Positions 53,908 to 64,000 of a stretch of DNA of 64,000 bases are shown one piece after another; position 1 is the stretch's first letter; every line of letters begins with the position of its first letter. Both the position numbers and the translations under genes were made by a program. Where the stretch lies: the NCBI GenBank assembly GCA_034687125.1, contig JAQGBZ010000036.1, forward strand, positions 248,001 to 312,000. Reading direction: 5' to 3'. The stretch comes from Neelides folsomi (taxonomy: Eukaryota; Arthropoda; Collembola; Neelipleona; Neelidae). The notes below the pieces were generated by a model. It did not search any database and was not told where the DNA came from. It saw nothing but the letters and a program-made list of their open reading frames with translations.

Positions 53908-54462
53908 ATGGAACGGAAGCGGAAAAGAAGTCAACAACCCCCCTTGTTTCATGACCCGACTTCGACGTCCAAACAGTGTTCCCAAGGAAGTCAAAAGATG
54001 TTCCAATCACCTCCAAAGAGACAACGGAAGAGAGAAAATGCCAACGTGGAGATTCAGACGGATGAAGACTCGGACTTTCAATTCCTCTTCTCTGGTGAGT
54101 TGACTCATTTCACATTTCACCTTGGAGGCCGACCGAGAGATGTTTGACAGATCAAGTTGGTGATGATTACTGGAAGGAGTTAGCCGAAACTCGTCGAGTG
54201 GCCTTGAGCGAAGCCCTTGAAATCAACTTAAAATTGATCCAGAGAGTCAAAGAGCTTGAGGAGGATAATGGACATCTTGAGGAAATCGTGGCTGACGCCA
54301 AAAAACTGGCATCCTTAATCTCTGTAACCCCAACCAATAATATTATGATAATTAAATATCTAATCTTCAATGATGTTTGGAAAGTGGACGTAGTTAACAT
54401 TAATTATGGTTTAGAATGCGGACAACTCCAATAATGAATCTGGGATCGAGAAAGAAGGCTAA
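53908..54462 (+). CDS. GMNN: Geminin, DNA replication licensing inhibitor
   Basis: Three exons, 53908-54094, 54151-54323, 54415-54462, giving 135 residues (human 209). The diagnostic coiled coil begins YWKELAETRRVALSEALEIN and continues as a leucine-heptad region to about residue 120. This is the segment that dimerises and binds Cdt1. The N-terminus is short and basic (KRKR and KRQRKR, likely nuclear localisation signals) and has the conserved EIQTDEDS stretch before the coil. No RxxL destruction box is visible in the predicted protein, unlike vertebrate geminin. Role: blocks MCM loading by Cdt1 in S/G2. The ATG at 53908 follows 5' sequence without another good start, but an unseen upstream exon cannot be excluded. 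Confidence 0.88.
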
Positions 54463-55117
54463 TATGCAACTCAACCGTCTCACTAGTAAACAATTACCTA
54501 AACAACATTCGCCTTTTTCTTCAAATCTGCTCATTTATAACTATCACCGTAAGAATGTAAGAATTTGTTTAATTTAGTAAGGTCAAATATTTCATACAAA
54601 AATGACGTATTATATTGTAACTTATCTTATGTAAATTAATACTATTATAGGTATGCTTACTTATTTCAAATAAGAATCTCCATATTTATATGTATGTGCA
54701 TATTATATTTTTATTAATAATGTAAATTGATATTAAATATACAGTATGTAGTATACAACGTGGATAATTAATACATAGAGTAGGAATTTATTGTTTTGTT
54801 TCTATATCGTAGGTAAGATACAAATACATAGTATTTATATCTTACATAAGTAGGTATTATATATTTGTACTCATGTATATACTATGTATGTTGATAATCC
54901 ACACCAACATACAACACCAACATTAATCCAGGTAATGCTTCTTAACTTTTAAAATGCTCAAGTATTTTCATTTTATTTTACATAACTTTCTAAGTATGTA
55001 TTATGTTACTTATATTTATGATTCGAAAAAATAAGTAATATCTAGCAACACATTGAAATTGTCACATTATTCAATATTTGTAAAACGATGTCTCACATGA
55101 AAATTGTTAATAAAATA
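54463..55117. other. Convergent 3' region of geminin and DNA2
   Basis: AT-rich, no coding signal, with microsatellite-like TATGTA/TACATA runs. Confidence 0.5.
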
Positions 55118-58100
55118 TCAGTTAAAAAGTGGTAAAGGGAAGTCAATTAATTCTTGTTTTTTGTTTTGTTCTGTCCCAAAGGCCTTTGGTGGCTCTAAAT
55201 CTTTGATGATGTGAACTTGCTTGCTTTTTAAAATATCGACAAGATTTTTCAGCGGTTCGTATCGGATTAAAGTGTTTCGGTTTCCAATAAAAATCAGCTT
55301 CTTTTTGGCTCTCGTAATCGCCACATTCAGACGACGGATATCGTTCATGATCCCCGCCTGTGATGAATATAGATTAAATCAATGAGCAAATAAGTTAATT
55401 GAGTTTGGAGAATAATTAAAATAGAGTAAAGAAAAATAATATATGAAAATAAAAGATCATATATACCTTTTCTGTATCAAAATCTTCTTCTGAAAGTTGT
55501 TGTTTGGAGCGAGTTAAGGAACAAATGATCACGTCTTTGTCCCTTCCTTGATATTGATCTACCGTGCTCACTTCCACGGCCGAAAAAACCTCTCCAAATC
55601 TTCTCACAGCCCTTCTCACTTCAAGCACTTGTCCTCGATAAGGGGCGATGACCCCAATGTTGGACCCTTCAATGCCCCCGCGCACGAGGCCCTTGAGAAC
55701 GCGCAGGGTAAGGTCCGTCTCTCCCTCATTCCGATATGAATCCCCGATTTTGGACTCGAAGGCATCGACCAGGGCCGTGTCGAGGAACAAAACGGAGTAT
55801 TCCACGGCTGAACTCAAAACTTTTCGTCTGAGCCAAACCGGCCCTTCGACGTCTTTACAAGAGATGGTTTGGGTCTCTTGGGCCTTGGAACCACAGGTCA
55901 TGGCGCCTTCGTAGACGAGCAAATTGGCCAAATTCATGATTTCCACATTCATCCTGTATTGGACGTTGAGAGTGACGGTATTTTCTGGGCGGGAGAGCAT
56001 GAGGAAAAAGCTGTCCACGTAGTCTGACTCGGCCATTTCCTGGGAATTGATGATGGCGGGGAGTTGTGAGGGGTCGCCGAAGAACACGAACTTCTCCGCC
56101 AGTTGAAGGCCGCCGAAGAGGGAAATGGGGATGGCTTGGGAGGTCTCGTCCACAATGCAATAGTCAAACCGGCGGATGCTGAACAACTCGTGTTTTAAAC
56201 TCATTAACGTTGTTCCCACAACCTGCTTGGCGTTCAATTCCTCAGTCAATTGGTCCAACTTGAGTCCGGATGAAAAAAGGGTTGAGGAAGAGAAAGGTTT
56301 CAGCTCTTCGGCCAACTTACTGTTTTCCCCAATGCGAAGGAAATTCTTATAGTTCCGTTTGAGTTTTAAAAGCACATTGTCGACGGCTTGGCCCGTGTAC
56401 GCGAGGACAAGAACGCTCAGGCCTTTACTTACGAGGAACTTAATGAGTGAAACAATTGTTTCTGTTTTGCCTTAAAATAAAAAAAGTATATTTAATAAAA
56501 TATTAGTTAAACTATAAATTATAAGTAAAAGGCAGTAAAACCGAATGAGATTCAATATTTGATTGGGCCAATTATTTATAGTACCTGTCCCAGGCATTCC
56601 TTTGACAAATAAAAATGAATCGGTGGAGTAAGCCTTGAGAACCGCTTTCCGCTGACAGCCGTTCAATTTGGTGAGGAGATTCTTCTCGTCGACCCCTTTG
56701 GTCTTCAGGGAGGTGAAATTGGGCTGGGCGTAGTTGACCAAAATGTCTCTGATCCTTTTGGCTTTCGGGGAATCTTCCATCAAGGTCGTGAGGGCCCAGT
56801 ATTGATTGCGGAGCGGCGAAGCCACAGACACTTTGTCTACAGTGAATAATTTCCCTTCCGTTTTCAATACACTCACGTCTTCGTAGAAACAAAGAGTCAA
56901 ACTCGTTTTGGTAATTGAGTTGATGAAGGCCGTGGCGAAGCAAACCTCCGTTTCCGTCCCAATGGCCACCATATCACGTTCTGACAGGGAAATGTTGTGA
57001 AAAATAATTTCGTCCCCAGATTTAATAAAAGTAACGAGATATTGAGAGTTCTCACTCCGTCGTGATAACACTCGAAGGTTAGAAATGCATTGTCCCTTTT
57101 TCTCCCGCTCGGAGGATGGAAGTCTCCAAAGTCGGGACAGATCGGCCGATTTGAAATATTCAGCCGTTTCGAATGAAATGAACTGGAAATGATGATTGAA
57201 AAATTGAATTTCCTTTTCCGTCAAATGATTCGTCCTCGAAGATATGAAATTCCCCATTTCACTTTCATTCCCTTCGACACGGCTTTAAAGTCAAACCAAG
57301 AATTTAAAATTTAATTTTTGAAATTGATTAGGTATTTAAACAATTAGGAATATTCAGATAAAAGGTAGGTGTAGGTGTACAATTAAAAATGAAATTCATA
57401 CCGATGAAAAAGGGAACAGATATTTTGATATTCGCACCCCTTGCATTTCATTTTGTAGTCAAAGTCTTCAATTTGAGGAAAATAGGGGAAATCTCCATTT
57501 AGAAGAAAGGACTCGTCCACCAACATGTTTCGCATGAGGATCAAAAGCTGAAGCTCCAATATGTTGGCTTTTAGTTCGTAAAAACTGTCTTCGCTGATAA
57601 AGAAATAATAAAAATAAAATCGCTCTGTGGTAATATATAGTAATGCGTTGATGTGAAAAATAAATATCTTACGTTATATAATAAAGAATTCCCAAATTGA
57701 GATTTCCATATCTTGGTCTCATAAGAAGGGTGTATAAAATCGCTTGGCCTTGATGCTCATTCTTGACACAACTTTTTTTCCCAGGATTCCCAGTTTTGAA
57801 CTCTAAAGGTCCAACCTTGAAATATTGAACAACAATGAGAATTATTTAATATTAAAGATTAGAAAAATAAAGTAAAATGTAAACTACGTAGCTAACAGTG
57901 GTTGTAAACATGTTGTTTTACAAAAGTTGTCTGATGATTTCTCAGCTCCACGGTGGCGTCGATTTTCCCTTTGATCCCAAACGTGGGATTCCAATAATTG
58001 TCCTCGATGTCGATTAGTTTGGAAATTCGTGTTTGTCCCACGACTGGGTCATTGGCCTTTTTGAACCTTGTTTCTATGAATCGACGAATGTGAGGGATGA

Positions 58101-58842
58101 GGTTTTTTCCTAAACCTTGTAGCTCCATTTCCTTCATCCTCTGGCCATAGGCGCTCTGAAGGACCCCCGTCGAAGAAAGGATCGACTCCAACATTTGATC
58201 CAAGTCGGGGCTCTCGGACTTCATTGCTCGCCCTGTGAGTTCATGGGCGATGTTGCCCCTCAAAATGGCCTCAGCATTGAGGGGAAATGAAAATATTTCC
58301 GAAAAGGCGGCCTTCCGTTTACACCAAAGCCGATTCATGATCGATGTAATTGAAATCAGCTTGTCGGGGTTTTTGATGAGGAATCCGCTGTTCCGTTGAA
58401 CCCGGAAAGTCGGAACTCCCTTAACCAACTCAGAATCCACATCGACAATGTTGATCAAATCATCTTTCCTCAGGATCATATCTTTTCCCCTGCAACCAAA
58501 ACCATAATTAGCAAAAAAAGAGATAAATAGATAAATACCATAGATAGTGTTTATATGAAAATTTCCACAGGTAGTAAAATTGTTGAAATGGGATTTAAAT
58601 TCTTACCAAAATTGGTGAAGTTCGAGGATTCCTTCGGTCCGGTCCTTTTCTGAAATGATTTTGAACACCTTGGCATCTTCATTCCCTACTTTAATAGTTT
58701 TCAGGAAGGTTTTGATTTTGAATCGCTGCTCTCTCGACGCTTTCGACCCATCGTCTCCATAAAGATCCATTTGCTCCCATTCTTCATCCTCCCCATAGGG
58801 CTCAGAATTCTCAGGAGTAACAGTGGATTCAATTGGAGACAT
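55118..58842 (-). CDS. DNA2: DNA replication ATP-dependent helicase/nuclease DNA2
   Basis: Seven exons on the minus strand: 58842-58607, 58489-57922, 57815-57673, 57593-57402, 57282-56585, 56470-55467, 55357-55118; 1026 residues (human 1060). Nuclease domain: a first Fe-S cysteine in LWCKRKAAF, GIKGKIDATVEL with the catalytic Asp, PLEFKTG with Glu and Lys, then CKGCEYQNIC with the other three Fe-S cysteines. Helicase domain (SF1B): GMPGTGKTET (Walker A, split by an intron), VDETSQ (motif II), GDPSQLPA (III), QYRM (IV), VDQYQGRDKDVII (V) and LNVAITRAK (VI). All key residues are intact. The enzyme trims long Okazaki flaps and resects breaks. It is head to head with Ariadne-1 and convergent with geminin. 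Confidence 0.96.
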
Positions 58843-59681
58843 CTCACACTAATGTCTATTAAATAATATTAATCTGCTGTAAATATTTAGAATAATAAAA
58901 ACTAATTTTATACACTTAACACTTTAGTGAATAAGCTCTAGGTTGAACAAAAGTGGCATCAAATAAATTTATATTAGCTATTAAAAATAATTAAGTGTTA
59001 AAAGTACAAAGAAGTCCATTAAACAAATTACTATTTTTCTCCCTCCATAATTGCATAAAGGAATAATAAAATAATGTCAATTATTATTATTTCTCTACGT
59101 TTCCCGCTCAGATGAACCAAAGTCTTCTCGCACATGCACAAAGAATCCTCCCAGTACATCATTGGGCTATTCACAATAGCCCACAAAGGAGAGGTGTGAA
59201 AAAGCATTGAACTCCCCTTCGCCTCAATCCCAATTAAACGGAGGAAATGGAGCCGATGGGGTGACTAAGCGATGGAATGACCCGAATGACCCAATGATTA
59301 ACCTCCATTCCCTTCAATATTGGACATTTCCAATTTTCATTAAATTGGCGAGTGAGGTTGGAATTGCTCCGCGGTCCTCTTCACACATCTCGTCGAGTCT
59401 CCGCCAGTGGAAGTAGGGCGTAGACAAATTGGAGATCTCCCGACTTACCTTCGCCTTCACATCACTCCCAGACTCCCAGGCAAACTATTTAAACCAGGAA
59501 AGTCATTGGAACGATGGGAGGGCTTTGACCACATCTGGGCACAACAAAACATCTACCCAAAGAGGTGAGAAAGACAAGGTGACCAGAATTTGGGCCCTGG
59601 GAGTGCCCAAATAATCCTAATTCTTATGAAACAATTTGGTTTGGGGTTGAAGGGACTCATTGGTTGTGTGCAGGTGAGAGG
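58843..59681. promoter_or_regulatory. Divergent upstream region, DNA2 / ARIH1
   Basis: 839 bp between outward start codons. A perfect 9-bp palindrome with 3-base loop (tgggctatt-cac-aatagccca) occurs at 59163-59183, roughly where transcription of ARIH1 could begin. The ARIH1 side likely has a 5' UTR exon ending at 59564 (AGAG|GTGAGA) and an intron 59565-59673 ending TGTGTGCAG, eight bases before the ATG. Confidence 0.5.
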
Positions 59682-62025
59682 ATGTCGGCCGAAGACCCAG
59701 ACAGCGAGTGTGAGATCGAGGACGACAATTACGATGATTACTACTGCGAAGGGGCTGTTGACGAGGACGAGGAATACGCCGAGTCTCTCAAGAAGGACCC
59801 GGAAATCTTCCATTACGAGTGTCTTGGAGTCGATGAAGTGGAGAAACTCCTCAATGAACTCGTGGAAATGTTGTCCATCCAACTTGATGTAAGTTAAAAT
59901 CAATTGTTCAATTAATCAAGTCACCTTCAATAAACTAATATTATTTACACGAATCTCGTAATACGTATAGTAATACATGTATAAAACATTTGAGTTTTAG
60001 GATCCATTGGGCCAAATTATTCACATATTTCAGTTTTATGTCATAATATGTTGATTTCGTAACATGTTGAGTCCTTTATAAGTACATTCATATATTACAT
60101 ACATGTTCTTACATCGATTAATAAAAGATTCAAATTGAATTTGGGGATTTGCAGGTGATTCCATCGCTGGCGAAGCTTCTTCTCCACACCCTCAAATGGA
60201 GTTTGACGGAAATCATAACTTTATATGAGACCGATGCTCAGGGAACCCTCGTGGCCGCCCGAGTGAAACCTGCAAAAGTGGGAAATAAAGGAGGAGCCGC
60301 CAAAAACAGCGGGATTTGCCCAGTCTGCATCGCCCACCAACCAACCGACACTTTCCGAGCACTCGCCTGTGGTCATTTATTTTGTAAAGAATGTTGGGCC
60401 TCCCACTTTGAAGTCCAAATTCTGTCGGGAGTTTCGACTGGTAAGGAATCGAATTGTTCAATTACCTTTCGAGCCATCCTTGATTTTTAATGCTGATGTT
60501 AAAGGGATCGGATGCATGGCGCAAGAATGCATTGTCATTGCTCCTGAAGACTTCGTCCTTGCCATTCTCACGAGACCAGCGATAAGGGAAAAGTATCAGC
60601 GCTTTGCCTTTAGAGATTATGTCAAATCCCATCCTCAACTCAGGTAATTAAAATTCTCAGCAATTTTGTCATTTTTACACAAATAAATAAGATTCAACTA
60701 CAAAATCTATACACAGAAATGTTATTCAAGATCTTAAATATAAAGCATTAAAATATCGTTAATTATGTAAATATGATTTATAGGTTTTGTCCTGGACCCA
60801 ATTGTGATATCATTGTACGCTCCAAAGAACCGATGGCCAAACGAGTCCTTTGTCATGAATGCAAGTCAACATTTTGGTAATTCACAATTCCCAATCCAAT
60901 TGTGTCTAATTATAAGCATATTTGGATGATGTTTAGCTTTAAATGTGGGACCGACTATCACGCCCCAACCGATTGTGAAACCATTAAAAGATGGCTTACT
61001 AAATGCGCCGATGACTCTGAGACAGCCAATTACATTTCCGCCCACACGAAGGACGTAAGGCATTTCCTTAATGTTTCAAATCAATTGATTTCGTAATTGT
61101 GGATGTGATTTGCAGTGTCCCAAATGTCACATCTGCATTGAGAAGAACGGCGGATGCAACCATATGCAATGTTACAATTGCAAACATGACTTTTGCTGGA
61201 TGTGCCTTGGAGATTGGAAATGTCACGGGAGCGAATATTACGAATGTTCAAGGTACAAAGAGAACCCGAATATCGCCTACGAGTCCGTCCACGCTCAGGC
61301 GAGGGAAGCTCTCAAGAAATATCTTCATTACTACGAAAGGGTAAATCCCTCTTTCACTAAATCTTTTCAAATTGGACGTTATATCTAAAATTATTATATT
61401 AATACGTTACGTTTAAGAAAGGTTCAAGTATGGCAGTTCTTGTTATTTTGTTAACAATGATTAGAAATTGGAAGTGTTAGGTGTTGGTATAAATTTTAGA
61501 AATGAAGTTAATTGATTGATTTATGCCTAGTGGGAGAATCATTCAAAAAGTCTGAGGTTAGAAGAACAAACTCTTCAAAGAATCAAGGACCGGATCGAGA
61601 TCAAGGTGAGATGAATGATTGTTAATTAAACTTACTTTACATCTTTGGTCAATTATAGGTTATGGAGGCCGCAGGGACATGGATCGACTGGCAGTATTTA
61701 CTCGACGCTGCAGCTCTTCTTGCCAAGTGTCGCTACACTCTCAAGTTCACTTATCCTTATGCTTACTACATGGAGTCTGGGCCTAGGAAGGAACTGGTGA
61801 GTTTTTAATATCGACCTTGATAGTATTAATGTAATTGACCATTTATTTCCTCTTGATCAGTTCGAGTATCAGCAAGCTCAGTTAGAAGCAGAAATCGAGA
61901 ATCTTTCATGGAAGATTGAAAGAGCGGAGACCACCGACCGCGGCGATTTGCAAAATCAGATGGACATTGCCGAGAAGCGTCGTTCAATCCTTCTCAAAGA
62001 TTTCCTCGAAATTCGCCGTGGTTAA
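59682..62025 (+). CDS. ARIH1: Ariadne-1, RBR E3 ubiquitin ligase
   Basis: Nine exons: 59682-59888, 60155-60440, 60505-60643, 60784-60876, 60937-61054, 61116-61340, 61531-61605, 61659-61796, 61861-62025; 481 residues. An acidic N-terminus ([17 protein letters not shown]) and UBA-like segment are followed by RING1 ([14 protein letters not shown]), the IBR ([27 protein letters not shown]) and RING2/Rcat ([19 protein letters not shown]), with the catalytic Cys of the GGCNHM motif intact. The C-terminal Ariadne domain (helical; [19 protein letters not shown]) is complete. ARIH1 takes ubiquitin from UBE2L3 onto its RING2 Cys and works with neddylated cullin-RING ligases. The ATG at 59682 directly precedes SAEDPDSE and lies after the 5' UTR intron. 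Confidence 0.96.
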
Positions 62026-62103
62026 TTTTAAATCCTTCTCCCCTTCAACAAATTATTCTTTCCCAAATGGCGGCCGACACTTCCTGGCAGCCACCATTAA
62101 TTT

Positions 62104-62109
62104 AATAAA
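62104..62109 (+). terminator. Possible poly(A) signal for ARIH1
   Basis: AATAAA about 80 bp after the stop codon. A second candidate lies at 62461-62466. Confidence 0.45.
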
Positions 62110-62815
62110 AATATTAAGCTTAGAGCAACGGATATTCTAGCAGTAGGTTATATTACAAAAAGTTAATTGATCCAACGGAAAATTATTGCTCCTTAATGGC
62201 CACCATGATTTCTTTTACTTTTATTTATATACGAATCGCGTCGCTTGCATCGTTAAATTCCAATTGAGTTCAAATCCCCAATGCGACGTGAGGAAATTCT
62301 CAATCGTCATTTCAAAAGTCGCAATCCAGAATTATCATTGTCTTTGATTATGATTTCATATTTGGGTACTCGTACTCGAAAAATAGGTCTCGTTCAACTT
62401 TTGAGCTCAACATTACCTTATATTATCAACCTAATTAATGTAATTGTACAAGAAAACATTAATAAATAAATTTTTAAATCATGAAAACCATTTAAATATT
62501 TTATCATCTTGCAATAATGTTCCAGCGTTTGACTTTGACCTTCACAAGACACCTTTGATTATGAAATTAACAATTCCCTTCTATTCAAATTAAAATGCTG
62601 CGCTTTGTGCCAATAAAATTCAACATATTAAAAAAAATATTGGGCATTATATTAATATTTGGCATTCGTCGGACAAGTGCAATTGGGTCTAGATTTAAAT
62701 AATAAACTTGATTTAGAAAATTCTAATTTTAATTTCTCAAAATGCCCATCATTAGAAAAACGTTATTTTAAATGAACAACTATATTATAATTACACTAAA
62801 CATTAAAAGCAATAG
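62110..62815. other. Intergenic, no gene seen
   Basis: AT-rich. An open stretch at 62281-62469 has no recognisable product and I do not call it. Confidence 0.5.
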
Positions 62816-63720
62816 TTTTCTTTATCATCTGCATCTTCTGCACTGCTTGAATAATTGTCTTCGGACATATCGTCACTATCATCTGTATTAATTTTTATCA
62901 CAATTCGATTTTTGAGTAAATGAAGTCAATTATGTCATCCCTTTTCCACATAACTTCTTCATACTTCATTGAATGTCCGACGCATTTTTTCCATTTGTTT
63001 GGTGAAATTGTTTTGATGACCTTTTTGCTCAGTTCGTAAGTACCATTCATGTTGTTACCTTTGCTGTGTTTTGCATAATAACTTTTCACTTCTGCCCAAA
63101 TTAATTCGATTGGATTAAATTCACAATGCGCTGGAGGAAGCCAAGGTATTTAAAAATCCATGTTCATTTCCAATGTAAATGATAATGGCTCTACCAGGAG
63201 AATTTTTCAGCAAAAACTCATGTGTATATTAAATATTTATTATTTTTATTGAAAAATTTTTGAATTTATTATAAATTTATTATAATTTTCATTTTGAATA
63301 CCGACAAAACCATTCTTATCCTGTAATATAGTTCCAGACCACGGACCTTCCAATTCCCTCCTTTCATTTGGTGTCATTAGCATTTACCAGGTACTTTTTC
63401 GAGCTTGATCAGGGGACACCCAAGTTTCATCGGAATAATAAATATATTTTTGTTTTCTAAGAAATTGTATTGCCTTAAGATAGTGCTCCCTTTGTTGAAT
63501 TATGTCTGCTCTTTCCAGATACACGGGTTTTTTTAAATTAATCTTTCGATATTTGAATCCACAATTCTTGGTCAACCAAATCTAAAATGTCGTTCTTTCA
63601 ATTTTTGGGAATAATGGATCTTCAAGACATTTGTCCAAGAGTGATTGGAGACTGGGATAACTTTTATTCGAATAAAATCCTTGCGTATTCCTTATTAAAC
63701 TTTTTGTAAAATTGTCGGGC
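62816..63720 (-). pseudogene. Broken Tc1-like DDE transposase
   Basis: Read on the minus strand: a central piece (63575-63384) with LERADIIQQREHYLKAI and YYSDETWVSPDQARKS, where DETWV carries a catalytic-type Asp. After a degraded gap (about 63380-63150) comes a C-terminal piece with PPAHCEFNPIELIWAEVKSY, holding the NPIE-WxxxK motif of Tc1-like enzymes, and an acidic Ser/Asp-rich tail near 62890-62816. Upstream, around 63700-63590, the frame continues but meets an in-frame stop just before the central piece. The middle catalytic Asp region is not found. It resembles the arthropod family of DDE_3 transposases. No terminal repeats were identified. Confidence 0.8.
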
Positions 63721-64000
63721 TTCAGATTTCTTCTATTTTCCTCCAACCTGAGATTCTCTTTCGCTTTTTCACCTTATAAGCATTTAAGACTGACCGGACG
63801 CTCAAATTTGCAATTTTTGCAGTTGTTTTATAAATGTGCTTTAACGAAAATGAATTTATGTATTGATTTTGTATTTCTTTTGGAAGATCGGATTCATTAA
63901 TAATAGTTTTAATACTTTCTAAATATGAATTTAAATTATTAATTATTAGTTTCTTGATCTGTTAATGGAAGCTGTTTACGTTTACTATTATTAATTATAT
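63721..64000. other. Window edge, probably transposon-derived
   Basis: AT-rich sequence upstream of the broken transposase. It may include more of its N-terminus on the minus strand, but I see no clear domain. Confidence 0.3.

Noticed and set aside
59207..59614. Two open frames upstream of Ariadne-1
   Set aside because: They lie in the probable 5' UTR exon and intron of ARIH1, have no homology, and are not needed for the conserved Ariadne-1 start.

Overview
This is a eukaryotic nuclear window, AT-rich, with short GT-AG introns and compact multi-exon genes on both strands. Gene content (Kelch protein IPP, dynein-2 light intermediate chain, UQCRQ, SZT2, ATPAF1, an activin-type TGF-beta ligand, a CRMP/dihydropyrimidinase, geminin, DNA2, Ariadne-1) says metazoan. 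One CRMP/DHPase gene, an activin-like ligand and Tc1/mariner plus hAT debris fit an arthropod. A crustacean such as a copepod is my guess, not something the sequence proves.

Layout: 128-2376 is a decayed hAT transposon with intact 8-bp target duplications. 3625-6304 (+) is IPP. 6986-9399 (-) is DYNC2LI1, head to head with UQCRQ (9934-10291, +). 11039-34404 (-) is a very large SZT2 gene of many small exons, with one 4.2-kb intron (25131-29348) holding a hAT-type MITE and a GC-rich island. It is head to head with ATPAF1 (35262-36768, +). 38250-42020 (-) is a complete six-exon activin-like ligand. 42021-46562 is repeat-rich, with three miniature elements. 46563-52533 (+) is CRMP/DHPase, with two alternative first exons and two alternative last exons. 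Geminin (53908-54462, +) follows, then DNA2 (55118-58842, -), head to head with Ariadne-1 (59682-62025, +). The right edge holds a broken Tc1-like transposase (about 62820-63720, -).

There is no operon logic. Three divergent pairs share short upstream intervals (534, 857 and 839 bp): DYNC2LI1/UQCRQ, SZT2/ATPAF1 and DNA2/ARIH1. Two mitochondrial genes (UQCRQ, ATPAF1) and two DNA-replication genes (geminin, DNA2) are present, but joint function across neighbours is only a suggestion. For all genes except SZT2 I worked out the exon boundaries by hand, and the summed exon lengths keep one open frame. For SZT2 only selected exons were placed exactly.

Most unusual points: the duplicated CRMP terminal exons with near-identical C-termini; a 41-bp-stem hairpin beside a splice donor in SZT2; a very short geminin with no visible destruction box; and several transposon remnants whose terminal repeats and target duplications can be read directly.
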